DNA from: JBBRCE01 sp038205115
Lineage (GTDB): Bacteria > Planctomycetota > Planctomycetia > Pirellulales > JBBRCE01
Length of the DNA stretch: 64,000 bases
Assembly (NCBI GenBank): GCA_038205115.1
Contig: JBBRCE010000018.1
Coordinates: forward strand, 1-64,000
Reading direction: 5' to 3'
Shown: positions 17,097 through 25,106 of the stretch, piece after piece
Numbering within the stretch: the first letter of the stretch is position 1
How the letters are laid out: each line of letters begins with the position of its first letter
Made by a program: the position numbers and the translations under genes
The notes under the pieces: generated by a model
Databases searched by the model: none
Told to the model about the DNA's origin: nothing
Seen by the model: only the letters and a program-made list of their open reading frames with translations

Positions 17097-18734
17097 ATGC
17101 GTTTGACTTGGAAAAAAACCGTGCTGAGCGCCGCCATGATGTGCGGCATGTCGCCCCTGTCGGCGATGGCTCAGCAATATCCGGTGGCTTCGCTGCCGCA
17201 AACGACTCAGGCGATGCCTGTTTCGCAACAACTGCCTGGGCAGCCGGACGATCTGCACGCGCGGCTCGATGCGTACGAAACGGAATTGCAATCCCTGCGT
17301 CAGCAAATGCAGCACAACGAGTCGGTTTTTCAAAGCGCCGCGTTCGACATGGCTGACAAAGACAAGCCGAAGGATAAAAAAGACGAAAAGAAGACCGACG
17401 ACGGCTACAAATGCTGTGACGTGGGCAGCGATTTGAAGATGGGCGTTCGTTGGAATCTGAATAACGGTCTGACGTTCGAAACACCCTGCAAGGATTTCGT
17501 TTCGCACGTCGGCGTGCGCTTCCAATTTGACGTTGTCAGTTTCGACGAAAACGTCATCAGCGGACCTGGTGGTGGACAACTGAATGACGGCGCGTTCTTC
17601 CGCCGGGTTCGTCCATCTTGGGATGGTACCGCGTACGACGTCATGGAATGGAATGTTGAATTGGCGTTGGAACAGACGCAAAACAACATCCCGAACCTCG
17701 ACGCGGTCTGGGTTGGCTTCAAGAACATGCCGTACATCGACACGGTACGCATCGGTCACCAGAAAGTCACGCAAGGGTTCGAAGGCGATATGATGTCGAG
17801 TAGCAAAGCCATGACCTTCATGGAACGCTCGATGTATACCGATGCCTATTACGAGAATTTTGGCAGCGGTTTCCTGTTTGCCGATCATCTTGCCGACGAC
17901 CATATCACGTGGCAGTCGATGGTTTATCGCCAAGACAACGTTGATGATGCCAACGGTAACAATACCGGCGCAGACTTCAACGAGCACGGTTGGGGCTGGT
18001 CGGGCCGTGTGACCGCCTTGCCGTTCTATCAGGACGAAGGCCGCCACATGTTGCATTTAGGTGCTTCGGCCGTTTATCGCCAAAATGAGAATTTAGTAAA
18101 CGGCGGGCCTGGTGTTACTGATTTCCGAGCTCGCCCCCAGATCCGCGACATCATTGGCGCAGCACCATTTGGTAACTCCACCCGATTAATTGACACCGGA
18201 GTAGTTAACAGCACGAACGACACTGTCCTTGGAACCGAACTTTTCTATGTTCAGGGAGCGTTTTCGCTCCAAGGTGAATATTCCATGGCCTGGATGGACC
18301 ACGCGACCGGCGGCCGTGTGACTGCCGCGGGACAAGGCCAGGACATCTTGTTCAATGGCGGTTACCTGCAAGCCTCGTACTTTCTCACGGGCGAAAACCG
18401 CACCTACGATCGCCGTTTCGGCACCGCAGGCAGCACCTACATGATCGCCCCTTATTCGCCGTTCTTCTGGGTCCGCACTGCGGATTGCAACACCTGCTGG
18501 GGATGGGGTGCGTGGGAAGTTGCCGCACGGTACAACTACTGCGATTTGAATAACCACTTGCTAACTCCCGCTTCGCAAGGTGGACAAAGCAATGCCGAGG
18601 AACTCGGGCTCAATTGGTACTTGAACCTGAACACGAAGATACAGTTCGAGTACTTGCACCAGAATGCTGACGGCGGCCCGCATGATGGCAACAGTGTCGA
18701 CGGCTTCGGCATGCGTACCCAGTTCTTCTTCTAA
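17097..18734 (+). CDS. OprO/OprP-type porin 1
   Basis: 545 residues. A signal peptide (KKTVLSAAMMCGMSPLSAMA) is followed by a short coiled-coil (ARLDAYETELQSLRQQMQHN), a Lys/Asp-rich linker (DKDKPKDKKDEKKTDD) and a beta-barrel of phosphate-selective porin type: FFRRVRPSWDGTAYDVMEW, VWVGFKNMPYIDTVRIGHQK and a terminal FGMRTQFFF ending in Phe. It would form an anion-permeable outer-membrane channel, anchored by the coiled-coil. The ATG has TTTCACGGAGGA upstream, as do both cysteine-rich genes. A strong terminator follows the gene, so it is the end of its transcript. Confidence 0.92.
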   Translation: MRLTWKKTVLSAAMMCGMSPLSAMAQQYPVASLPQTTQAMPVSQQLPGQPDDLHARLDAYETELQSLRQQMQHNESVFQSAAFDMADKDKPKDKKDEKKTDDGYKCCDVGSDLKMGVRWNLNNGLTFETPCKDFVSHVGVRFQFDVVSFDENVISGPGGGQLNDGAFFRRVRPSWDGTAYDVMEWNVELALEQTQNNIPNLDAVWVGFKNMPYIDTVRIGHQKVTQGFEGDMMSSSKAMTFMERSMYTDAYYENFGSGFLFADHLADDHITWQSMVYRQDNVDDANGNNTGADFNEHGWGWSGRVTALPFYQDEGRHMLHLGASAVYRQNENLVNGGPGVTDFRARPQIRDIIGAAPFGNSTRLIDTGVVNSTNDTVLGTELFYVQGAFSLQGEYSMAWMDHATGGRVTAAGQGQDILFNGGYLQASYFLTGENRTYDRRFGTAGSTYMIAPYSPFFWVRTADCNTCWGWGAWEVAARYNYCDLNNHLLTPASQGGQSNAEELGLNWYLNLNTKIQFEYLHQNADGGPHDGNSVDGFGMRTQFFF

Positions 18735-18760
18735 ACCCAACCCAACTTGGTAAAACCGTG

Positions 18761-18799
18761 GGCAGGCCGTGTCGAATTCGACGCGGCCTGCCTTTTTTT
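18761..18799 (+). terminator. Rho-independent terminator after porin 1
   Basis: GGCAGGCCG (18761-18769) pairs with CGGCCTGCC (18784-18792), and the palindrome GTCGAATTCGAC between them extends the stem. Seven T follow directly. Confidence 0.93.
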
Positions 18800-19060
18800 G
18801 TTTGCTAACCAGTGTTGAACGAAAGAATGACACGAGCCGGGCCATCATGCTCGCGGCGGGGCGTGGAGTTTCTCGAATACCTGCAATTGCGAGAGTAGCG
18901 AATACAAACCACCAGTTATCTGATAAAGATTACGATGATTCCTGATCGATAGGATAACTGCCGATGACAATGAGGCGGGTCATGCCGACGATTCGTGTGG
19001 TAACGCGCGAGCATGCTGTTTCGTGTCCATACGGCTTGTGTCCAAGAAGGGGAAGACATC
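18800..19060. other. Spacer between the two porin genes
   Basis: About 260 bases after the terminator. It has an AT-richer part near 18895-18960, which may hold the promoter of porin 2. No gene is seen. Confidence 0.4.
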
Positions 19061-20623
19061 ATGCAAACTCGACTTCCATTTCTTGCCATTGCCTTGGGCG
19101 TGATATTTTTGGCCTCTTTTGCGAATGCGCAAAGTAATTGGCCCACGGACGTGTTGCCAAAGGCGGCGATTGCGCCGGCCGCCGACGCTAGCACGCCACA
19201 GCAACCCAGTTCGGCGAACCAGGACGCGGTCCGAGAAATTCAAGAACTGAAGCAACGACTTGACCGTTGCGAAGCAGTGCTACGCACACGTGATGCGGAG
19301 CTGCCAGGAGCGAACGTGGTTAGCCCGGCCAGCTACGCTCCGACTCCGCCGTCCGCGGCTTTGCTTAACGCTGGTTTGGCGACTAAAAGCGATGACAGTT
19401 CAAAAGATGACAAACCCAAAAGGGACGCCAAGTCTTTTGGCGATCTCAAGCCAGAACCACTCGTGACTTCTCCAACGATAAAGATCGGCGGCAAGGCGAT
19501 TTTGGACAATGCCTGGTTCTCACAGGACAATGCCAATCGTGCGTTGGTAGGCGACGAACAGGACTACACCGGATTCCGATTTCTGCGTCTGATGTTCTAC
19601 GGCGATTTGTATGAGAACATCAACTATCGGATGGAAATCGACATGGCTCAGGCGCAATCCTCGACAAACCCGGGCCTGTTGGCGGCGTTTCAAGACGTTT
19701 GGGTTAACTTCCGCGAACTGCCGATTCTCGGTCACCTCAAAATCGGTTTTTTCAAAGAACCGTACGGGCTTGAACAGCAAACCGGCGAGGAGTATTTGCT
19801 GTTTATGGAGCGATCGCTCGCCAACACATTCGCGCCCGCTCGTCGCTTTGGTGCTATGGCGTACGACGACCTCAACGAAGATAAAACCTTGAGCTGGTTC
19901 ACTGGCGTATTTCGCGAAGGTTCCGGCAACAAGACGTTCCTAGAATACAGTGACAACGGCGATTACGGCACGACCTCACGGTTAGTTTGGCTTCCAACCT
20001 ACGACACGCCCAGCGGGGGACGCTATCTCACTCATCTAGGCGCAGCTTACGAATACACAGGCGCAAATAACAACAACACAGACACCAAAGTCTTCAGCTT
20101 GATTCCGGAAGTCAACTCACAGATCCCATTCAGCGCGGTGACAGTCAACTGCCACGACTATCAGTTGTTTGGCGCTGAAGCGGCCTGGATGCACGGGCCA
20201 TTGCTGGTCAAATCCGAATATATGAGTGCATTTCTTCCACAAACGAACGGTCGAGAGGCAACCTTTGATGGTGGTTATGTTGAAGTTCTCTACGTTCTGA
20301 CCGGCGAGAATCACAACTACAACATGGCCGGCAAGTTCTTCCAAGGCGTGACCCCATACGAACCGTTCTTTCGCATCCGCAGCACTGATGGCGACATCTG
20401 CACCGGCTGGGGCGCATGGGAACTTGGCGCCCGTGCATCGTACCTTGATCTGAACAGCGGCGGAATCGCCGGCGGGCGAGCGGTCGACTACACAGTTGGC
20501 CTGCACTGGTACCTGACCAACAATTGCAGCGCCATGTTCAACTACATTCACAGCGACTTCGACAAAGGCCCCGCCGACACCGCGGCCGACATTCTTGGCA
20601 CGCGTTTGGAATTCCACTTCTAG
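19061..20623 (+). CDS. OprO/OprP-type porin 2
   Basis: 520 residues from the ATG at 19061 (AAGAAGGGGAAG upstream). It has the same plan as porin 1: signal peptide (MQTRLPFLAIALGVIFLASF), coiled-coil (AVREIQELKQRLDRCEAVLR), linker rich in Lys/Asp, and barrel with FRFLRLMFYGDLYENINYRMEIDMA, VWVNFRELPILGHLKIGFFK, YVEVLYVLTGENHNYN and a terminal LGTRLEFHF. It is clearly paralogous to porin 1 but diverged, and it lacks the TTTCACGGAGGA leader. Expected to form an anion-selective outer-membrane channel. Confidence 0.91.
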   Translation: MQTRLPFLAIALGVIFLASFANAQSNWPTDVLPKAAIAPAADASTPQQPSSANQDAVREIQELKQRLDRCEAVLRTRDAELPGANVVSPASYAPTPPSAALLNAGLATKSDDSSKDDKPKRDAKSFGDLKPEPLVTSPTIKIGGKAILDNAWFSQDNANRALVGDEQDYTGFRFLRLMFYGDLYENINYRMEIDMAQAQSSTNPGLLAAFQDVWVNFRELPILGHLKIGFFKEPYGLEQQTGEEYLLFMERSLANTFAPARRFGAMAYDDLNEDKTLSWFTGVFREGSGNKTFLEYSDNGDYGTTSRLVWLPTYDTPSGGRYLTHLGAAYEYTGANNNNTDTKVFSLIPEVNSQIPFSAVTVNCHDYQLFGAEAAWMHGPLLVKSEYMSAFLPQTNGREATFDGGYVEVLYVLTGENHNYNMAGKFFQGVTPYEPFFRIRSTDGDICTGWGAWELGARASYLDLNSGGIAGGRAVDYTVGLHWYLTNNCSAMFNYIHSDFDKGPADTAADILGTRLEFHF

Positions 20624-20811
20624 TTGTTGAGCCGCGGAATCGCCGCAGACGGCCGCGGGTTGTCCTTGACAGCCCGTTGAGAAATAAGACTGGCTCGGAG
20701 CCGACAGCCGTTTTTTCAGCCAATTCTTCACGGTTGCGACGTGCCTGTCCCCGTTTTAACAGGCTGTTTGACGAGTTGCTCCCGCTCCGACGGTTTGTTG
20801 GGCAGATGCCA
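20624..20811. other. Region between porin 2 and the LRR remnant
   Basis: About 190 bases. GGCTCGGAGCCGACAGCC followed by six T near 20690-20715 might act as a weak terminator for porin 2, but the stem is imperfect. Nothing else is seen. Confidence 0.35.
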
Positions 20812-21056
20812 TTACTTTGGGACTTTGCCGTTCGGAAGTTGCTTTTGAATTTCCGCAACAACTGTTGATCGGTGACTTGCGGTCCACCGACGGAAAGTTG
20901 CTCAAGCTTCGTGAGCTTTCTCAAGTGCCTTAGGCGGGCGTCTGCAGCGCGATGCAGTTGAATCGCCGCCGCCAGTGCGAGAGGGCGTGGCATTCGATCA
21001 TCGAACGGCAACGGGCGCTGAATGACCTGAAGACGTTTCGAATTGAGGGTGGGCAT
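20812..21056 (-). pseudogene. Remnant of a leucine-rich-repeat protein (C-terminal end)
   Basis: On the minus strand one frame reads ARLRHLRKLTKLEQLSVGGPQVTDQQ, a typical planctomycete LRR unit. A neighbouring frame supplies the expected continuation, VAEIQKQLPNGKVPK, and then a stop at 20812-20814. So a frameshift lies near 20870. Upstream sequence shows only weak LRR-like character. Inference: the last repeats of a dead LRR gene. Confidence 0.65.
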
Positions 21057-21157
21057 TCGCCGACGAAATCAGCGTGCACCGGAACTGGCCGTCGCGACTG
21101 TATCTGGAAATCGAATGGGCGTTGTGTCGCTTCGAACGGCAATCCATTTCACGCAAC

Positions 21158-22948
21158 CTAATTTGCCCGCAATCTTGGCGTTGGCAAGGGAGTTGGGATC
21201 ATTGGTTCCGTGGGCTTTCTGCCCAGTTCAATGGCGTTGCCCGCTTGAATCTCTTCAGCACTGCGGATCGGCGGCGGCAATGCTGGCAGTTGCAGAGTCA
21301 ATTCATTGGCCGAAGGCAAAGCGCATTCAACCGGCTGGCCCATCGCCCAAAATAAGCGAAGTTCCGCCTTGTTGTACTCGACAACTTCCGTCAGATAGCG
21401 CGCCCAGGCGTCTTGCAGATCGCGACCGGCAATCAGTGGGGTTAGCGGCTCGTAGCGACGATCTGCGCCGGCGATGCCGAACGAAGAGTCTCGTAAACGC
21501 TGCCAGGTGATCAAGGCTTCGTGAACTGCGGTCTGGGCGGCTCGAAAGCTTTCCAGCCTGCTGCGAGCCGATTTCGCAGCTGCCGCCACGTCTTCGCCAA
21601 CTCGCGACCGAACAATTGATAGATTGATTTCCGCTTGGTTGACCACAACGCGTTGAATTCGCCGTTGAATCACGTCGCCAGCGCCAAAATTACGCAGTTC
21701 CCAAACCGCTTCAGCGGTGCCGTCGCCACGCGTGCCGAAGTCGTTGAATTGATCGTTCGGCCCGCCGCCAAATGTGCCGCTCGTGTATGCGACTTCCAGT
21801 CGCGGTAACAGCGGAGCTATCTCCGCCTGACGCAATCGCGTGCGAGAGCCATCGGCAATTGCCCGAGCTTCACTCATTTCTGGCCGCCGGCTGATGCCAA
21901 TTGAAACGAGCTCGTCGAGGCTCAGTTGGTCGGACACGAGTTGCAGCGGAACGACCTGTGGATCGAGTGGATACAAGTCGAGCGTCGGATCGAGCATGAG
22001 CAGCGATGCTAGTCTTGCAGAGAGTTCTCCTAATTGCGTTTGCAAATCGCTTCGCTCCACCAGGCGTTTGTTGAGTTCAGTGCGAGCTTGCGGCGCATCG
22101 GCGGGAGTTTTTCCCACGCCGGCGGACTCGGCGGACTCGGTATTTTTGAGCATTTCTCGCGTGATTTGCAGACCTTCGGAATTGATCCTCAGCAGCCCTG
22201 CAACGCGTAGCAGATCTTCATAAGTGATCGCTGCTTCGAGTTGAATGCGATCCCTGACAGCGGACGCCGATGCGTTCTGCGCTGCGGCGAATTGCCGCGC
22301 CAGCAGCGGCGAATACAACAAATCCGATGTATTCCAAGAGGCGATAATATCGCCATGCTCGAATAAGCTGCTCTTTGACACCGAAGAAATGGTGCCGTCG
22401 GTAGCTTGAATGCGGCCATCGTGGCGCTGGTATAACGGGCCGGTGCGCAAATCCGGCAACCAGGCGGCGTTGACTTGATCGACTCTTAAGTAGGCTTCTT
22501 GCACTCGCGCAGAAGCTAGTGCAATCGTGGGGTTGTTAGAATTTGCAAGCCGCAATGCCAGCGGGAGATTGATCGGCATTTGTACGCGCGCCGAGCCGCC
22601 AAACGCCGGCGGCAGAGGGCTGATTTCAAGCTTCGGAGCACCGCCGACTAACGTCGCAGACCGCGCCGTCGTTCGCTGATCGGCCTTGGATTCAACAGCA
22701 GCCTGAAGACTACACGGCCTAACTGTTGGCAGCTCTTCGTGCGAGACCGGCGGTAAGGGCACCACCTCTTGATTTTGTGATTCAATCGGCGGTGGAGATG
22801 TTCGGACTAACTGAACTGGCAGCCGCGAGTCCGCGATTCCCTGATTCTCGGCGGCGCACCCAAAGCAATTGGTCAACCAGAATGCAGCAACAACGAGGCA
22901 CAGCAGTTGCGGCGCGAGACCAGCAGAAATCCAGCGATTTCTTAGCAT
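21158..22948 (-). CDS. TolC-like outer-membrane efflux lipoprotein
   Basis: 596 residues from the ATG at 22948, with GGAGG upstream. The N-terminus is a lipoprotein signal (LAPQLLCLVVAAFWLTNCFGC) with Cys as likely lipid site. Two OEP domain halves are visible: LALRLANSNNPTIALASARVQEAYLRVDQVNAAWLPDLR and IGISRRPEMSEARAIADGSRTRLRQAEIAPLLPRLEVAY. A long helical region lies between. It would form the outer-membrane channel of the tripartite pump whose adaptor and transporter genes lie immediately upstream on the same strand. The gap to the adaptor gene is 140 bases. Confidence 0.9.
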   Translation of the reverse strand: MLRNRWISAGLAPQLLCLVVAAFWLTNCFGCAAENQGIADSRLPVQLVRTSPPPIESQNQEVVPLPPVSHEELPTVRPCSLQAAVESKADQRTTARSATLVGGAPKLEISPLPPAFGGSARVQMPINLPLALRLANSNNPTIALASARVQEAYLRVDQVNAAWLPDLRTGPLYQRHDGRIQATDGTISSVSKSSLFEHGDIIASWNTSDLLYSPLLARQFAAAQNASASAVRDRIQLEAAITYEDLLRVAGLLRINSEGLQITREMLKNTESAESAGVGKTPADAPQARTELNKRLVERSDLQTQLGELSARLASLLMLDPTLDLYPLDPQVVPLQLVSDQLSLDELVSIGISRRPEMSEARAIADGSRTRLRQAEIAPLLPRLEVAYTSGTFGGGPNDQFNDFGTRGDGTAEAVWELRNFGAGDVIQRRIQRVVVNQAEINLSIVRSRVGEDVAAAAKSARSRLESFRAAQTAVHEALITWQRLRDSSFGIAGADRRYEPLTPLIAGRDLQDAWARYLTEVVEYNKAELRLFWAMGQPVECALPSANELTLQLPALPPPIRSAEEIQAGNAIELGRKPTEPMIPTPLPTPRLRAN

Positions 22949-23088
22949 TTTGATCGCGCCTCCTTGCGCTATCGCACATGAACACCTGCCAAATTGCATC
23001 CGATTCGGTGGTCAGGCGTTTTGCCTTGTTGGCGGAAAATCAGCCCCCGCAATCATCGGTTGCCAGCAGTCAAGACACCAGCGTCGCC

Positions 23089-24579
23089 TTACCAATTGGT
23101 CGACGCAGCGGCTACACGTTGTCCATCGGCGATTTCGCCCTGCCCGCTCAGCATGATGGCTTCGTCGCCACTCAAGTCCTCTAACTTCTCCAATCCCTTG
23201 CCGTTTTTGGCATCCGGCTCAATCTTGATTTGCGAAACAATTGCTTGCACGCCATCTTCGAACTTCAGACGCACAGGCACGAGCCTGGCGATATCATCAG
23301 TCACCACGAATATGTAGCTACGCTTGCTGCGTTCGAAGACGGCGCTAACTGGTATCAGCACTGCGTGATCGAATTTTTGCAGCGTTAACGTCATGGAACC
23401 GTACATTCCTGGACGCAAAATTCCTGGGCCTTTTTGGTGATTGGAGATCAACTCTTGGGCAAGGGTTGCCGCCTGAACGTGGTCGGGCCGATTGAGCAAG
23501 TCAACTTCTACCCGCATGTCTCGCGAATGCGCTGGATCGAGCCAATTCGACATCCGCATCACGCGCCCGTGAAAGTCGACGTCTTTTAGTGCATCGAGCC
23601 GAATGGTGGCATCCGACTTCTTGCTGACTTGCGGCGCATGTTTTTCTGGAACCCACATCACCGCCCGCACGATGTCCGTGCGAACGATGGTTAACAACGG
23701 AGTAGTCTTGCCGGTGCTGGCGTTCTGAACGAAAGCGCCGGGATCGATGTTGCGAGCGATGACCATGCCGTCGAATGGCGATTTGATTTCCGTGTAATCC
23801 AACAGCGCTTGAACTTTGGCGACGTCAGCTTCGGCCACTTCGATCTTCGATTTTTTGACATCCACGTCGACACGAGCGGCGGCCGATCTGGCCGAGAATT
23901 CTTCCCAGTTTGCAGTTGCTGTCTGCACCGCAATCTTGGCACTCTTAACGTTGGCTTGGGACGATTCTAAATCTCGCTTGCGCTCATCCAGCACGCTGCC
24001 GACCGCGGCATTGCGTTCCGTGAGGACTTTAAACCGTTTGTATTCCGCATCGCGATAATTTTGCGTCGCCACGGCACGATCGATGTCGGCTTCTTTTTCC
24101 GAGATTGCCGTTTTCGCTTCTTTCTCCGCGGCCAAAACAACATCGATGTTTGCCTCGGCGGCACGCAGATCTTCACGCGACAGCTTGAGCATTGCCTTTT
24201 TTTGATTGACTTCCTGGACCAAATCCGGAGCGTCGATCTTGATCAGGATCTCGCCGGTTTTGACGCTGTCGCCAATGTTCTTTTCCAAAAACTTGAGTTC
24301 TCCGGCAACATGCGAAAGCAAATCCACTTGACAAAAGGCTTCGATATAAACAGGCTGAGTAATGGAGCTTGTAAATCCTTGATCGTTCTTTTTGGGGTGA
24401 ACGGTTTTTACGGGAATCGCTCGACCCCCCGCCACGGCTGCCTCAGCGGATCGCGGTTCCGCATGAGCCTGATGATGGGAGCGATTGGAATTCATCCAAA
24501 TCGCCAAGGCCAAAATCGTCAAGAAAGCACCGCTCGCGGCATAGATGTAAGCTTTTGGTTTTTCCTTAGTGGCAGCCAT
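23089..24579 (-). CDS. RND efflux periplasmic adaptor (membrane fusion protein)
   Basis: 496 residues from the ATG at 24579, with GAGGAG upstream. One N-terminal membrane helix (IYAASGAFLTILALAIWM) precedes a lipoyl-type half-motif (VDLLSHVAGELKFLEKNIGDSVKTGEILIKIDAPDL), a long coiled-coil at roughly residues 130-260 (rich in KEAKTAISEKEADIDRA-like heptads) and the second half (IKSPFDGMVIARNIDPGAFV). A C-terminal barrel and membrane-proximal domain follow. It bridges the RND transporter to the TolC-like protein. It is transcribed before the TolC gene and head-to-head with uspA, 80 bases away. Confidence 0.93.
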   Translation of the reverse strand: MAATKEKPKAYIYAASGAFLTILALAIWMNSNRSHHQAHAEPRSAEAAVAGGRAIPVKTVHPKKNDQGFTSSITQPVYIEAFCQVDLLSHVAGELKFLEKNIGDSVKTGEILIKIDAPDLVQEVNQKKAMLKLSREDLRAAEANIDVVLAAEKEAKTAISEKEADIDRAVATQNYRDAEYKRFKVLTERNAAVGSVLDERKRDLESSQANVKSAKIAVQTATANWEEFSARSAAARVDVDVKKSKIEVAEADVAKVQALLDYTEIKSPFDGMVIARNIDPGAFVQNASTGKTTPLLTIVRTDIVRAVMWVPEKHAPQVSKKSDATIRLDALKDVDFHGRVMRMSNWLDPAHSRDMRVEVDLLNRPDHVQAATLAQELISNHQKGPGILRPGMYGSMTLTLQKFDHAVLIPVSAVFERSKRSYIFVVTDDIARLVPVRLKFEDGVQAIVSQIKIEPDAKNGKGLEKLEDLSGDEAIMLSGQGEIADGQRVAAASTNW

Positions 24580-24659
24580 GAATCTCCTCGGTATTGGCGA
24601 CAGCGCGAGTTTATTTCTTATCATTTGATTCACCGGCCTATCGTTTCTAGGGCAACGCG

Positions 24660-25106
24660 ATGTTCAATCCTCAGCGAATCCTGTTTCCAACGGACTACTC
24701 CGCATGCGCGAAGCACGCGATGAGTGTTGCCAGCGATTTAGCCCAGGCGTATTCGGCTCGAATTCTCATTATACACGTCGCGGAGAGCGTCGGCCCAGGG
24801 AACGTGACTTTTGGGGAAGCTGCATCCGCACTTCAACCCCAGGGTTATCAAAAACGGTTGTTGGCGGATTTGGAAAATGTCCATCCGTCCCTCGAAGGCA
24901 TTACCGTCGAATATCTGGTTGACGAAGGAGATCCATCTCGGCGTATTGCGGCATTGTGCGAAGAACAAAAATGTGATTTGATCGTCATGGGCACAAACGG
25001 GCGAACGGGCCTTCAACGTCTATTAACTTTGGGAAGCACGACCAGTTACGTGGTCCGCCACGCAACCTGTCCGGTTCTTACTGTACGATTGCCAACGAGC
25101 TCTTAA
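24660..25106 (+). CDS. Universal stress protein, UspA family
   Basis: 148 residues. It begins ILFPTDYSACAKHAMSVASDLA and closes with the ATP-binding pattern MGTNGRTGLQRLLTLGSTTSYVV and CPVLTVR, so it belongs to the nucleotide-binding subgroup. It lies on the plus strand between two minus-strand genes of one efflux system. Its last four bases overlap the end of the RND transporter gene, and its start is 80 bases from the adaptor start. Probably a stress-responsive ATP-binding protein. Its promoter lies in the shared spacer with the adaptor gene. Confidence 0.93.
   Translation: MFNPQRILFPTDYSACAKHAMSVASDLAQAYSARILIIHVAESVGPGNVTFGEAASALQPQGYQKRLLADLENVHPSLEGITVEYLVDEGDPSRRIAALCEEQKCDLIVMGTNGRTGLQRLLTLGSTTSYVVRHATCPVLTVRLPTSS

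Noticed and set aside
17082..18056. Minus-strand frame of 324 codons opposite porin 1
   Set aside because: Antisense shadow of a clear porin gene; no signature.
20690..20715. Possible terminator after porin 2
   Set aside because: The stem is imperfect although six T follow; not called as a feature.
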